Notes: generated from the sequence alone by a model not told the origin. A stretch of 64,000 bases of DNA from VGSG01 sp040756375 (GCA_040756375.1 JBFLZC010000029.1:9188-73187), one strand, 5' to 3'. Counted from the stretch's first letter, positions 40,489 to 50,035 are shown. Program-made: numbers and translations.

Positions 40489-42408
40489 CTACCGAGCGTC
40501 GCCCATCAAAATCCAACCGGCCCACGAAGGGGGCTTGCCTGCGAACGACGTGTCCAAGCCTGCCGGCATCTGTCGCGAGTAATCAGCCAAGGCCCTGCGA
40601 GGGGGCGTTCCTTCAGCGGTACCCTTAAGCACTGCTGTTAAGAAAGGATCATCCTCGCCCCAGTCGGGGCGGGCGTAATTGATCAGCGCGGTGGGAACGC
40701 CTGCATAGATGAGGCTGGTGAGCAGGAGGACCGGGCCTTCCGCCAACACGGTTTCTCGATCTCCCAAGTCGAACCAAGCTGTGGGAAGCACGGCAAGCTG
40801 CGATTTAAGAGGCATCCGAAAGAAATCTCGGGCGTAGACCGTCCGGTTTCCACCTTTGTCGGCCGAAAAAAACAGGGCGGGCTGCGTTTCTTCTTCCACT
40901 TTATCCGTCACCGCCGCGGGCACCGCCAGAAGAGTGACTTCAGGTGGGGCTCCCTTGCGATCCACCAGGCGGTCCGCAGTAGCTGTGGGGCCGACCCACA
41001 CCTCGAACTTCTTGAAAAGCTTTTGGAGCTTGATCAATATATTCGAAGGCTTGGGGTACACCGGGCTGGCCAATATGAGTCGCTGGATGCGTTCTCCTTC
41101 GGAAAGATTCTCCACCTTCTTCTGGCCCTTGGATTTTCGGGGCGATCCCTGGCGCATGTCTTCATCGGAGATCCAGGGAATCGATTCCAATGCCAACAGG
41201 CCTGCGGATGGACTCTCCGGGTTATCTGACTTGGCCACAGTCCGAGCAAATCGCAGCATGTCCACCGATGGGACAAGCGATATGAGCCTGTCGCGACCCA
41301 GAGGACGATCTTCAGGATCGAGCAGGATCGAGAATGGGAGATACCACAGTGGACCGTCGGGTATGACGAAGATTGTGGTTTTCTCGGACGGGAGCGCAGG
41401 CAGTTGCCCGAAGATGGCACGGTACATCCGGCGGCACGGTTCCTTCCAAGCATGTCCCATGAACGAAGAGCTCTTGCCCAGAGAAGATTCTTGGAGCTTC
41501 TCCTGAAGGTGAAACACCCCGCGCGCTATTTCGCCGCGGTTTGCTGCTACCTGATGGTAAACGGCATCTTCCCGGGTAATGTATCCCACGGCCATCCGGT
41601 CCCGAAGAAGACTGAAATCCAGCAGGATCTCATTCGGCCCAACGAGGTCCTTTTGGACCTCTGCCAGGGACATGGCCAGGCCACGACGCATGAGCATGTG
41701 TCGAGACGCGCGCTTCTGTAAAGAGCTGCGGATTTCATCGAGGGCGGCCCTAAGCTCATCCTCCTTCTTGCGCATCGGGCTCTCCGAGGGCTCCAGGCGA
41801 ACCATTATCAAGTCGCCTAGGATGCGTGCTTCTTCCTGACGCAGCCGTTCGGGCACGTCAAAGAATCCCTGGATCTCGGCCTTCTTCAGTATGAGATTTC
41901 TTTGGCAGATGCGCCGCTTCTCATTGAGATGAAAGACCTGACCGACAGCGCTCTTGGGAGGCTCCAAGTGAAGAGGCCCCAGGATTTTGGCCGTGAGCTC
42001 GTCGAATATCTGCAAGCGTTCGCTGAATTCAGTGAGGATCGCGTGCCCGGGCGGCACGTCGTTCAGGGCCGATTCCAGATGGTCGACCAGGCTTCGATAC
42101 TTGAGGATCGCGTTTTCCACTTCGCCGGAAAGATAAATCCTGCGAGCCTGTTTGATCTCCTGGTCGAGGTCTTCCAATAAGGGGAGGCGTTCGGTCTCTT
42201 GAGTCGGCGCTTCCTTTTCCTTCTTGAAGAGCCATCGATAGCGGCCGGTCGCATCCGGCTGTTTCTGCGCTACCATCTGTGGCGAGGCTGATTGACTAAG
42301 CGCTGGGGCCGGGCCGGTTTGGGCGGCCAACCCTAAAGGCGCGGCTGGGAGAGATATCAGCGCGACACCGAGAAAACTCGTGAATACATAACCTCTGAGA
42401 AAATTCAC
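40489..42408 (-). CDS. Exported CHAT-fold protein lacking catalytic residues
   Basis: The 639-aa product has a signal peptide (FTSFLGVALISLPAAPLGLA), a long helical middle, and a C-terminal CHAT (caspase-like, HetF-associated) domain. Conserved CHAT parts are TTIFVIPDGPLWYLPFSILL, LAVLPTAWFDLGD and LLLTSLIYAGVPTALINYAR then AEGTPPRRALADYSRQM. The catalytic pair is missing: LSAC is replaced by LPTA, and no HG motif is present in the strand before it. So it is likely a pseudo-peptidase or binding scaffold outside the cytoplasm. Start is GTG 42408, overlapping the stop of the upstream HD gene (GTGA). Confidence 0.75.
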   Translation of the reverse strand: MNFLRGYVFTSFLGVALISLPAAPLGLAAQTGPAPALSQSASPQMVAQKQPDATGRYRWLFKKEKEAPTQETERLPLLEDLDQEIKQARRIYLSGEVENAILKYRSLVDHLESALNDVPPGHAILTEFSERLQIFDELTAKILGPLHLEPPKSAVGQVFHLNEKRRICQRNLILKKAEIQGFFDVPERLRQEEARILGDLIMVRLEPSESPMRKKEDELRAALDEIRSSLQKRASRHMLMRRGLAMSLAEVQKDLVGPNEILLDFSLLRDRMAVGYITREDAVYHQVAANRGEIARGVFHLQEKLQESSLGKSSSFMGHAWKEPCRRMYRAIFGQLPALPSEKTTIFVIPDGPLWYLPFSILLDPEDRPLGRDRLISLVPSVDMLRFARTVAKSDNPESPSAGLLALESIPWISDEDMRQGSPRKSKGQKKVENLSEGERIQRLILASPVYPKPSNILIKLQKLFKKFEVWVGPTATADRLVDRKGAPPEVTLLAVPAAVTDKVEEETQPALFFSADKGGNRTVYARDFFRMPLKSQLAVLPTAWFDLGDRETVLAEGPVLLLTSLIYAGVPTALINYARPDWGEDDPFLTAVLKGTAEGTPPRRALADYSRQMPAGLDTSFAGKPPSWAGWILMGDAR

Positions 42409-43028
42409 CTTTTCTTGCCTATGGACTTCAAATCTCTCGCCTGAGCCTGTTGACTGCCATTCACCCACCACTCGTCTTCTCTCTCTTTGAACCACCAGTT
42501 GCAGAACTCGGTGGAAAGTATGCTGCGAGCCAATTTCTTTCCGTGAGCCGTGCTAAGCCGCTTGATGGCAGCTGAAATCCAGTCCTTGCAGTACGGGTTT
42601 CCCAGGTCTCCAAGCTCTTTGAGCTGAAGGATGAGCTCCAACTGATCCGCGTCATGGGTTAACGCCGCCTCAAGACTGGTTCGCTCCTGGAGCTCGTCCG
42701 TGAGATCCCTTATCTCTGCTCCAAATGGGAGCTCATCGGTCATGTCGCTGATTGCAGCCTTCTCGTCGCTGGTCACGTACTTCTTGTTCACGTAGTTATG
42801 ATCGCCGGTTCGTGCCTCTGCCAGATCGTGAAAGAGACACATGAGGACCACCTTCTGGAGATCGGCTTCCGGAGCCATCCGCGCAAGCGCGTACCCGATG
42901 ATTGCACAACGAAGGCTGTGGTCCGCCACGGATTCATGACCGGTCCCCAGGAACTGGAACCCGGTGCGGGGAGTTCTCTTGAGCATTCCCACTTCAAATA
43001 GAAAGTCTGCTATGGCGTTGAAATTCAC
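42405..43028 (-). CDS. HD-domain 5'-nucleotidase, YfbR/HDDC2-like
   Basis: The 207-aa protein has the HD signature: H in HESVADHSLRCAIIGYALA, the HD pair in LMCLFHDLAEARTGDHN and a late D in THDADQLELILQLKELG. The arrangement is that of YfbR/HDDC2, which hydrolyse deoxynucleoside 5'-monophosphates. Length fits. Start is GTG 43028 with AGAGG 7 nt upstream. It is translationally coupled to the CHAT-fold gene, an unusual partnership for a cytoplasmic nucleotidase and an exported protein. Confidence 0.85.
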   Translation of the reverse strand: MNFNAIADFLFEVGMLKRTPRTGFQFLGTGHESVADHSLRCAIIGYALARMAPEADLQKVVLMCLFHDLAEARTGDHNYVNKKYVTSDEKAAISDMTDELPFGAEIRDLTDELQERTSLEAALTHDADQLELILQLKELGDLGNPYCKDWISAAIKRLSTAHGKKLARSILSTEFCNWWFKEREDEWWVNGSQQAQARDLKSIGKKR

Positions 43029-43197
43029 CGACGGGCCTCTGTCAATTGTTTGATTTTTGGTTCACTATCAGAATTCGGTGTCGGCTTCAAGTGTGCGGCC
43101 GCAATGATGTGCAGCTTCGCTTCTTGCGGCATCGTGGACGCGAAACGCCGGAACCCCGGTGGAGCCGTACCAAGACCGATGTTACAATGCGCCGGTG

Positions 43198-44106
43198 ATG
43201 ATGAACCAGCCTGATACCATGATTGAAGCGCCCTGTGATCTCTGCCAAAGTTCGAGTCACACGGTGCTCTTTGTCAAAGAAGGCTTCCGCCACGTACGAT
43301 GCCTTAACTGCGGAATGGTCTTTGTGAGCCCGCGCCTGGCCGCGCATCAAGATATCCAGCGGCAATCGGGAACGGGCGCGATGGGGGAGGATGAACTCAC
43401 GCGTGCGCAGCAGAAACGCTTGCAGCGAGAACTAAAGCTGTATGAGCCCTTCCGGCAGCACAATCGGCTCCTGGAAGTCGGTGCGGGCCGCGGTTGGTTC
43501 CTTGAACAAGCTGCCAAAATCGGCTGGGAAACTTGGGCCGTAGAGATCAACTCCAGCGCCTTAGAGCATCTTAAGAAGAGAAGATCCATCCATCTTGTGG
43601 TTGAACCCGCGGAAGATTTCCAGGTACCGGCCGGAACTATGGACGCGGTGCGCATCTGGGACGTGATCGAGCATCTTCAGTCCCCGCGGGCTGCTCTCGG
43701 GCGAATCCACACCGCTCTGCGGCCCGGTGGACTGGTGCATCTCTCCACCACGAATTTTGCGTCTTTGTCCCGCTGGGTAAACGGCCCCGAATGGGTTTAT
43801 CTCAATGGCTCGGATCACATCCACCTGTTCGAACCGGCTACGATCACTGCCCTCCTGCGCCAGACAGGATTCGATCTCGTGCGCGTTCGAACCCGCTCGT
43901 TCAACTTGCGCAAGAAGCTTTACCACCCCGCAAGGGAATTGCGTTCAGCATGGTCCTTATTCCGGCCGTTGCGAAAGATCATTGACGAGACGATCCGGTT
44001 TACGCGTTACGGCCACCAGATGATCGTGACAGCAGTGAAGCGTGGCGGTAACCCTTCAGTCTTGTGGGGCAGGCTTTCCAGCCTGCCAGTTCTTAGGTTG
44101 GGTTAA
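43198..44106 (+). CDS. Zinc-ribbon SAM-dependent methyltransferase
   Basis: The 302-aa protein opens with a zinc ribbon (CDLCQSSSHTVLF then VRCLNCGMVFVSPRLA) followed by a class I methyltransferase: RLLEVGAGRGWFLEQAAKIG is motif I, VRIWDVIEHLQSPRAALGRI then LRPGGLVHLSTTNF are the later motifs. This ribbon-plus-methyltransferase layout is common in enzymes modifying sugars or surface glycans. Start ATG 43198 or 43201; ribosome site weak. The last ~15 codons run into the left arm of a dispersed inverted repeat, so the native C-terminus has probably been replaced. Confidence 0.8.
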   Translation: MMNQPDTMIEAPCDLCQSSSHTVLFVKEGFRHVRCLNCGMVFVSPRLAAHQDIQRQSGTGAMGEDELTRAQQKRLQRELKLYEPFRQHNRLLEVGAGRGWFLEQAAKIGWETWAVEINSSALEHLKKRRSIHLVVEPAEDFQVPAGTMDAVRIWDVIEHLQSPRAALGRIHTALRPGGLVHLSTTNFASLSRWVNGPEWVYLNGSDHIHLFEPATITALLRQTGFDLVRVRTRSFNLRKKLYHPARELRSAWSLFRPLRKIIDETIRFTRYGHQMIVTAVKRGGNPSVLWGRLSSLPVLRLG

Positions 44107-44132
44107 TGGCAGGCTGGAAAGCCTGCCCCACA
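44063..44132. repeat. Perfect 26-bp inverted repeat at the end of the methyltransferase gene
   Basis: TGTGGGGCAGGCTTTCCAGC then CTGCCA (44063-44088) is exactly mirrored by TGGCAGGCTGGAAAGCCTGC then CCCACA (44107-44132), with an 18-nt loop. A piece of the arm recurs at 16378-16395. It could act as a terminator or REP element. Confidence 0.85.
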
Positions 44133-44258
44133 GTCAACATTGCATTTGTCCCCCTGAAGACTGAATGGTCATGCGTGGCGACTGAAAACCATATGAGGGT
44201 ATCTTGGTTGCGTGGTAATATAAAGTTTTTGGCTCTGTGGGGGCCGAGTTGATTCGGC

Positions 44259-44287
44259 TTGACTTATCAGAATAAATCGCCTAGCTT
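44259..44287 (+). promoter_or_regulatory. Candidate promoter of the arginine/lysine gene cluster
   Basis: TTGACT (44259-44264), 17 bp, TAGCTT (44282-44287), 43 nt before argB. The -35 is good, the -10 weak. No clear ArgR box pair is visible. Confidence 0.4.
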
Positions 44288-44329
44288 ATCAACAAGTTGA
44301 AGCTATAACCTAAAGTAGGACCTCGCACC

Positions 44330-45229
44330 ATGGCCCGGGCTCACACCGCTAAAATTACTGCCAAACAACGAGCGACAATCCTCGTTGAGGCGCTCCCGTA
44401 CATTCGCAACTTCAGAGGCAGGCGGATCGTCATCAAGTACGGAGGGAGCGCGATGACCGATTCCGCGCTCAAGAGTGCTTTTGCCGAGGATATGGCGCTC
44501 TTGAGCTTTATAGGCATCAAACCCATCATCGTGCACGGCGGTGGGCCTCAGATTGGGGCATTGCTGAAACGGATAGGCAAAGAGAGCCGTTTTGTGAAAG
44601 GTCTCCGTGTGACGGATGAGGAGACCATGGACGTGGTGGAGATGGTGCTGGTCGCCAAGGTGAACAAGGACGTGGTCTCTCTGATCAACTACTATGGAGC
44701 GCGGGCCGTGGGCTTGTCCGGACGAGATGGTTGTTTGATAAGGGCCAGGAAGGCCCGTCCCGCGCGGCTCGCGGACACGGACGAAGACCTGGGCCTGGTC
44801 GGGGAGGTTGAGACCATCAACCCGGAGCTCATTGATTCCCTTGAGGAACGCGGTTTTATTCCGGTTATTGCGCCGGTAGGAGCAGGGCCCGGGGAGAAGC
44901 CGTACAACATCAACGCGGACACCGCTGCCGGAGCGTTGTCTGCAGCGCTGAACGCAGAAAGATTCATCGTTTTGACCGACGTCGTGGGTGTCTTGGACCA
45001 GGAGGAGCAGCTCATATCGACTCTTTCGGAGCAAGCGGCGGAAGAACTGATCGCTAAGGGGACCGCTTCCGGAGGGATGATACCGAAGCTCAAGTGCTGC
45101 TTGGTCGCTCTGCGGGGCGGTGTGCCCAAGGCGCACGTGATTGACGGTCGTGTTCCCCACGCGATTCTCTTGGAGTTGCTAACCGATCAGGGCATCGGCA
45201 CTGAGATCTTGCGGGAGCGTGCCAAATAA
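44330..45229 (+). CDS. argB: Acetylglutamate kinase
   Basis: ArgB phosphorylates N-acetylglutamate, the second step of arginine synthesis. The 299-aa protein has the N-terminal IVIKYGGSAM phosphate loop, PIIVHGGGPQIGALLKRIG, the substrate segment RDGCLIRARK, and NINADTAAGALSAALNAERF then IVLTDVVGVLD. The final GGMIPKLKCCLVALRGGV is also conserved. First gene of an argB-D-F-G-H cluster; argD follows after 11 bp. Confidence 0.96.
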   Translation: MARAHTAKITAKQRATILVEALPYIRNFRGRRIVIKYGGSAMTDSALKSAFAEDMALLSFIGIKPIIVHGGGPQIGALLKRIGKESRFVKGLRVTDEETMDVVEMVLVAKVNKDVVSLINYYGARAVGLSGRDGCLIRARKARPARLADTDEDLGLVGEVETINPELIDSLEERGFIPVIAPVGAGPGEKPYNINADTAAGALSAALNAERFIVLTDVVGVLDQEEQLISTLSEQAAEELIAKGTASGGMIPKLKCCLVALRGGVPKAHVIDGRVPHAILLELLTDQGIGTEILRERAK

Positions 45230-45240
45230 CGAGGTATTGA

Positions 45241-46449
45241 ATGGCATTGGAACAGTTCATAGCGGAGAACGCACAGTACGTCTTCAATACGTACGGGCGA
45301 ACTCCCATCATGCTCGTTGAGGGGCATGGCTGCCGGTTAAAGGACAGCGAAGGTAGCGAGTATCTCGATTTCGTGGCCGGTATAGCCGCGTGCCCTCTGG
45401 GCCACGGTCATCCCGGCCTGGCCGCGGTTTTGGCGGATCAAGCGAAGAAGCTGATTCACGTGTCGAATCTGTATCATATAGAACCCCAGATTCGGCTGGC
45501 GCGGCTCCTGGTTGAGCACACGTTTGCCGACAAGGTCTTCTTCTGCAACTCGGGGGCAGAGGCCAATGAGGGAGCTATCAAGCTCGCACGGAAGTTCTTT
45601 CACGACCGAGGCGAGCACGACCGATACTGGGTTGTGGCCATGGAGAATTCCTTTCACGGCCGGACTCTGGCGACGCTGGCGGCAACCGGCCAAATGAAGT
45701 ACCGCAAAGGTTTCGAGCCTGAAGTCGATGGATTCCGACATGTCCCGTTCGGCGACCTTGATGCTTTGGAGAAAGCCGTTACCCCCGACGTTTGTGCGGT
45801 CCTCGTGGAACCGATCCAGGGGGAGGGGGGGGTACGTGTTCCGCCAAGAGACTATTTGCGGAAGGTTCGGGCGTTGTGCGACGCTCAGGGGTGTTTGCTT
45901 ATGCTCGACGAAGTCCAGACGGGCACAGGCAGAACGGGCACGTTTCTCGCGCACGAGCACTTCGGCTTTTCTCCCGATGTGGCAACTCTCGCAAAGGGAT
46001 TAGCAGGCGGTGTCCCCATAGGCGCATTGCTCGCGACAGATAGAGTGGCGCAGGCGTTCGTTCCCGGAACTCATGCCTCAACTTTCGGCGGCAATCCCCT
46101 GGCGTCGTCCGCTGCCGTCTTCGTAGTGGAAGAGGTGCTATCGGATGGATTCCTCAAGAGCGTCTCGGACAAGGGCGCATACCTCGGAACCAAGTTGCGG
46201 CAATTGGCCGCGCGCTATTCCCTCGTCAAGGAAGTGAGAGGCATCGGGCTCATGCAGGCAATTGAGCTGGCTGTCCCGTGCACGGACATGGTCGCGGCCA
46301 TGCGTGAACGGGGCGTGCTGGTCAATTGCACTGCGGACACGGTGCTCAGGTTCTTGCCTCCGCTAATCGTCACCGAAGCGGAAATCGACGAGATGATCGT
46401 GGCATTGGAGGCTGTCTTGGCTGAGATGCAGGAGGTTTCCGATGCTTAG
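45241..46449 (+). CDS. argD: Acetylornithine aminotransferase
   Basis: A class III PLP aminotransferase (402 aa). FVAGIAACPLGHGHPGLAAV, FFCNSGAEANEGAIKLARKF, SFHGRTLATLAATGQ, the Asp in LMLDEVQTGTGRTG and the Schiff-base Lys in ATLAKGLAGGVPIGALLA are all present. In this operon it makes N-acetylornithine; such enzymes often also serve as succinyl-DAP aminotransferase. Its stop overlaps the argF start. Confidence 0.94.
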   Translation: MALEQFIAENAQYVFNTYGRTPIMLVEGHGCRLKDSEGSEYLDFVAGIAACPLGHGHPGLAAVLADQAKKLIHVSNLYHIEPQIRLARLLVEHTFADKVFFCNSGAEANEGAIKLARKFFHDRGEHDRYWVVAMENSFHGRTLATLAATGQMKYRKGFEPEVDGFRHVPFGDLDALEKAVTPDVCAVLVEPIQGEGGVRVPPRDYLRKVRALCDAQGCLLMLDEVQTGTGRTGTFLAHEHFGFSPDVATLAKGLAGGVPIGALLATDRVAQAFVPGTHASTFGGNPLASSAAVFVVEEVLSDGFLKSVSDKGAYLGTKLRQLAARYSLVKEVRGIGLMQAIELAVPCTDMVAAMRERGVLVNCTADTVLRFLPPLIVTEAEIDEMIVALEAVLAEMQEVSDA

Positions 46450-47362
46450 GAAGAAGGATTTCCTCACCATTGCCGATTGCTCCCGCGAGGAGATCCTGGC
46501 GCTCCTGAAGCGGTCCGCGGAGATCAAGAAAGGAATTCCGGGAAGAGGCCCGGCTCTGCCGCTCCAGGGCCGCACCATAGGGCTCCTCTTCGAGAAGCCT
46601 TCGACCCGCACGCGGGTATCATTCGAGGTGGGTATTCGCCAGCTTGGCGGGGATACAATTTTCCTCAGCCGGCATGAAATCCAGATGGGACGCGGTGAGC
46701 CGATCCGGGACACTGCCCGGGTGCTCTCACGGTATCTGGATGCGCTGGTAGTACGAACTTTTGGGCACGACATTGTGGAAGAGCTTGCTGAATGGTCTTC
46801 CATTCCGGTGATCAACGGCCTGACGGATCTGCATCATCCGTGTCAGGTCCTGGCCGACTTGTTCACCCTTCAGGAGGTGGGCCTTGATGTCACGAGGCTC
46901 AAAGCGGCCTGGATCGGCGATGGCAACAACATGGCGAATTCATGGATAGAAGCTGCCAAGGTGTTGGGCTTCAGTCTGGCGCTTGCCTGCCCGGAGGGGT
47001 ACGACCCGGCGGTGGAATTCAACAGCGACCGGATCACGCTTTCCAGAAATCCCAAGGAAGTTGCCCGCGGCGCGGACGTGATCTCCACGGATGTCTGGGC
47101 ATCCATGGGCCAAGAGGAAGAGGCCGAAATCAGGGCCAAAGCCTTCGCGCATTACTGCGTGGATGGTGACCTTATCGATCTTGCGCCTGAGCACGTGTAC
47201 GTGCTGCACTGCCTCCCTGCTCATCGCGGAGAGGAGATAACTGACGAGGTCATGGAATCGCGGCATTCCCTGATCTGGGACCAGGCTGAAAATCGTCTCC
47301 ACGTGCAAAAGGCGATTCTTGAAATGCTCATGTCTCACGACCCGGCAGAACGTCGAAAATGA
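46442..47362 (+). CDS. argF: Ornithine carbamoyltransferase
   Basis: The 306-aa protein joins carbamoyl phosphate and ornithine to give citrulline. FEKPSTRTRVSFEVGIRQLG carries the S-T-R-T carbamoyl-phosphate loop, LTDLHHPCQVLADLFT the HPCQ motif, WIGDGNNMANSWIEAA the ornithine side, and HCLPAHRGEEITDEV the HCLP loop. Starts 8 nt inside argD. Confidence 0.96.
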   Translation: MLRKKDFLTIADCSREEILALLKRSAEIKKGIPGRGPALPLQGRTIGLLFEKPSTRTRVSFEVGIRQLGGDTIFLSRHEIQMGRGEPIRDTARVLSRYLDALVVRTFGHDIVEELAEWSSIPVINGLTDLHHPCQVLADLFTLQEVGLDVTRLKAAWIGDGNNMANSWIEAAKVLGFSLALACPEGYDPAVEFNSDRITLSRNPKEVARGADVISTDVWASMGQEEEAEIRAKAFAHYCVDGDLIDLAPEHVYVLHCLPAHRGEEITDEVMESRHSLIWDQAENRLHVQKAILEMLMSHDPAERRK

Positions 47363-47387
47363 AATACACGATAGACGGAGAAACGTA

Positions 47388-48599
47388 TTGGTAGAACAGA
47401 AGCTGAAAAGAATAGTCCTGGCCTATTCAGGAGGACTGGACACTTCGGTCATATTGCATTGGCTTATCAAGCGGTATCAGTGCCCGGTGGCAGCCTTCGC
47501 CGCGGACCTGGGACAAGGCGAGGAACTTGCTCCGTTGGAAGGCAAGGCCAAGGCCACGGGCGCGGAGTCGATCCATATCGTGGACCTGAAGGAGGAGTTT
47601 GTCAGGGATTACGTGTTCCCAATGTTTCGGGCAAACGCGATATACGAAGGCGCTTACTTGCTCGGCACGTCCATAGCCAGGCCCTGCATCGCGAAGGCCC
47701 AGATGGATCTGGCGCAAAAACTGGACGCAGACGCGGTGGCCCACGGCGCGACCGGAAAAGGCAACGACCAGGTACGGTTTGAGCTTTCGTACCTCGCGAT
47801 GGATCCAAACATCACGGTCATAGCCCCGTGGCGCATTTGGGACATGCGCTCTCGTTCGGATCTGATCGAGTATTGCCGAAAGAATGAGATTGCGGTGACT
47901 TCCACCGCGGAAAAGCCTTACAGCATGGATCGGAATCTGCTCCACCTGAGTTTCGAAGGTGGCATTTTGGAGGATCCGTGGGCAGAACCGCCGGCGGACA
48001 TGTTCCTCCTCACCGTGGATCCCAGAAAGGCCCCCGACGTGCCCGAAGAGATCACTATCACGTTCCAGCGGGGCGATCCTGTGGCGATTGACGGCGATCG
48101 GTTGTCCCCAGCGGAGTTACTGCACCGACTCAATGTGATTGGAGGCCGGAACGGCGTCGGACGAGCGGACGTGGTGGAAAACCGGTACGTGGGCATGAAG
48201 AGCCGAGGAGTCTATGAGACGCCGGGCGGAACCGTGCTCCACGCGGCCAGGAGAGCTATGGAGTCGATCACGCTCGATCGGGAGGTCCAGCATCTCAAGG
48301 ACGAATGGATCCCACGGTACGCATCGTTGGTCTACAACGGCTATTGGTTTTCTCCGGAGCGTCAGATGCTTCAGGGAGCCATTGACGCGGCCGCGTGCTC
48401 GGTTTCCGGTGAGGTAAGGCTGCGGCTGTACAAGGGAAATGTGACGGTGACGGGTCGCCGATCTGATGAATCGCTCTACGACGAGCGTTTTGCCACGTTC
48501 GAAGAGGACAAAGTGTACTCGCAGGCGGACGCTGGTGGTTTTATCCGCCTCAACGCCCTGCGTCTAAGAATTCGCTCTTTGATGAAGTGCAAGGTTTGA
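47388..48599 (+). CDS. argG: Argininosuccinate synthase
   Basis: ArgG links citrulline and aspartate using ATP. The 403-aa protein begins KRIVLAYSGGLDTSVILHWL (the SGGxDTS pyrophosphatase loop). HGATGKGNDQVRFELSY and YSMDRNLLHLSFEGGILEDP are further signatures. The likely start is a TTG at 47388 with GGAG 7 nt upstream; the open frame extends to an ATG at 47319 inside argF, which would add a non-conserved 23-residue extension. Start codon choice is therefore moderately certain. Confidence 0.94.
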   Translation: MVEQKLKRIVLAYSGGLDTSVILHWLIKRYQCPVAAFAADLGQGEELAPLEGKAKATGAESIHIVDLKEEFVRDYVFPMFRANAIYEGAYLLGTSIARPCIAKAQMDLAQKLDADAVAHGATGKGNDQVRFELSYLAMDPNITVIAPWRIWDMRSRSDLIEYCRKNEIAVTSTAEKPYSMDRNLLHLSFEGGILEDPWAEPPADMFLLTVDPRKAPDVPEEITITFQRGDPVAIDGDRLSPAELLHRLNVIGGRNGVGRADVVENRYVGMKSRGVYETPGGTVLHAARRAMESITLDREVQHLKDEWIPRYASLVYNGYWFSPERQMLQGAIDAAACSVSGEVRLRLYKGNVTVTGRRSDESLYDERFATFEEDKVYSQADAGGFIRLNALRLRIRSLMKCKV

Positions 48600-48619
48600 T
48601 CGTTTCGGAGGCTCTGGGA

Positions 48620-50035
48620 GTGGCTCGTAGCCCAAGAAAGAAAACTGCTGCGACGAAGACCGGAAAGGCCGCGGGTGTGCGCAAAGGCCGTTTCCGCGGC
48701 GGGATGGATCCGCTCTTCGCACGGTTCAATGCCTCGATCGCGGTGGATCACAGGCTCTATGAGCAGGACATTAGAGGGAGCATTGCGCACGCAAAGATGC
48801 TGGCGCGGCAGAAGATTATCTCGAGAGATGAAGCTCGCAAGATCGAAGCAGGGCTCCGATCGGTCCTGGAACGCATCAGACGCGGCGAGCTCCAATTCAA
48901 GGAAGAGCTGGAAGATGTCCACGTGAATGTTGAGGAAGCCCTGAGACGAGAAATCGGGGACGTGGCCGGCAAGCTCCACACAGCGAGGAGCAGGAACGAC
49001 CAGATCGCGCTCGACCTCAGGATGTATCTTCTCGACGAAGTTCGAATGCTCCAGGACTGTCTCCGGGGGCTTATGTCCGCGCTGGTGGATGCCGCGGAAC
49101 AGAACATAGATCTGATAATGCCGGGCTACACCCATCTCCAGCGGGCCCAGCCGCTGCGCTTGGCACACCATCTCATGGCCTATTTCGAGATGTTCCGCAG
49201 AGACTGGCAGCGCCTTTCCGAATCAGTGTCGCGAATTGACCGGATGCCGCTTGGGTCTGCAGCGCTGGCCGGAACCACTTTTCCGATAGATCGGGAGTGG
49301 GTCGCGCAAGAGTTGGGCTTCAGTGCTGTCGCGACCAATTCAATGGACGCGGTTTCAGACAGGGATTTCGCGTTGGAATTTGCATTCAACTGCTCCATGA
49401 TTATGATGCACCTCTCGCGGCTCGCTGAAGAGCTTATCCTCTGGTCCTCGCAGGAATTCGGATTCTGCACGCTTCCGGATGAGTTCTGCTCCGGGTCCAG
49501 TATCATGCCTCAGAAGAAGAATCCTGACGCGTGCGAGCTGATCCGTGCAAAGACAGGGCGGGTATATGGCGATCTCATGGCGCTTTTGACCGTGCTCAAG
49601 GCTTTGCCGCTGACGTACAACAAGGATTTGCAGGAAGACAAAGAGCCGGTCTTTGATTGCTTGGACACTGTTTCCATGTCCGTGCGCATCATGGCTGGGC
49701 TTATTCCTGGGATCCGGTTTCACGGGGAGAAGATGTTGGAAGCCGCGTCCGATCCTGCCCTTGCAGCCACGGATCTCGCGGACTCGTATGTCCGGCAAGG
49801 GAAGCCGTTCCGAGAAGCTCACGCCGCGGTCGGCGGATTGATACGCCGAATGACGGAGCGTTCAGGTCTAGGTCGGATGAGAGGCGAACGCCTCTTCACT
49901 CCGCAGGAGATGGTGGAGGCGAGGAAGCATAAAGGAGGAACAGCTCGGGCACGAGTGAAGGAGCAGATTCGCGATGCTCGGGCATTCCTGAAGAAGTTAG
50001 GAGAAAAGTCACCCGGGTCCCGATCCGGACGTTAA
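48620..50035 (+). CDS. argH: Argininosuccinate lyase
   Basis: The 471-aa enzyme cleaves argininosuccinate to arginine and fumarate. HTARSRNDQIALDLRMYLLD, MPGYTHLQRAQPLRLAHHLM and the flexible signature loop GSSIMPQKKNPDACELIRAK are diagnostic. The N-terminus carries ~25 basic residues (ARSPRKKTAATKTGKAAG) before the core; I choose GTG 48620 because GGAGG lies 8 nt upstream. The frame overlaps argG's end if the earlier GTG at 48587 is used. Confidence 0.94.
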   Translation: MARSPRKKTAATKTGKAAGVRKGRFRGGMDPLFARFNASIAVDHRLYEQDIRGSIAHAKMLARQKIISRDEARKIEAGLRSVLERIRRGELQFKEELEDVHVNVEEALRREIGDVAGKLHTARSRNDQIALDLRMYLLDEVRMLQDCLRGLMSALVDAAEQNIDLIMPGYTHLQRAQPLRLAHHLMAYFEMFRRDWQRLSESVSRIDRMPLGSAALAGTTFPIDREWVAQELGFSAVATNSMDAVSDRDFALEFAFNCSMIMMHLSRLAEELILWSSQEFGFCTLPDEFCSGSSIMPQKKNPDACELIRAKTGRVYGDLMALLTVLKALPLTYNKDLQEDKEPVFDCLDTVSMSVRIMAGLIPGIRFHGEKMLEAASDPALAATDLADSYVRQGKPFREAHAAVGGLIRRMTERSGLGRMRGERLFTPQEMVEARKHKGGTARARVKEQIRDARAFLKKLGEKSPGSRSGR

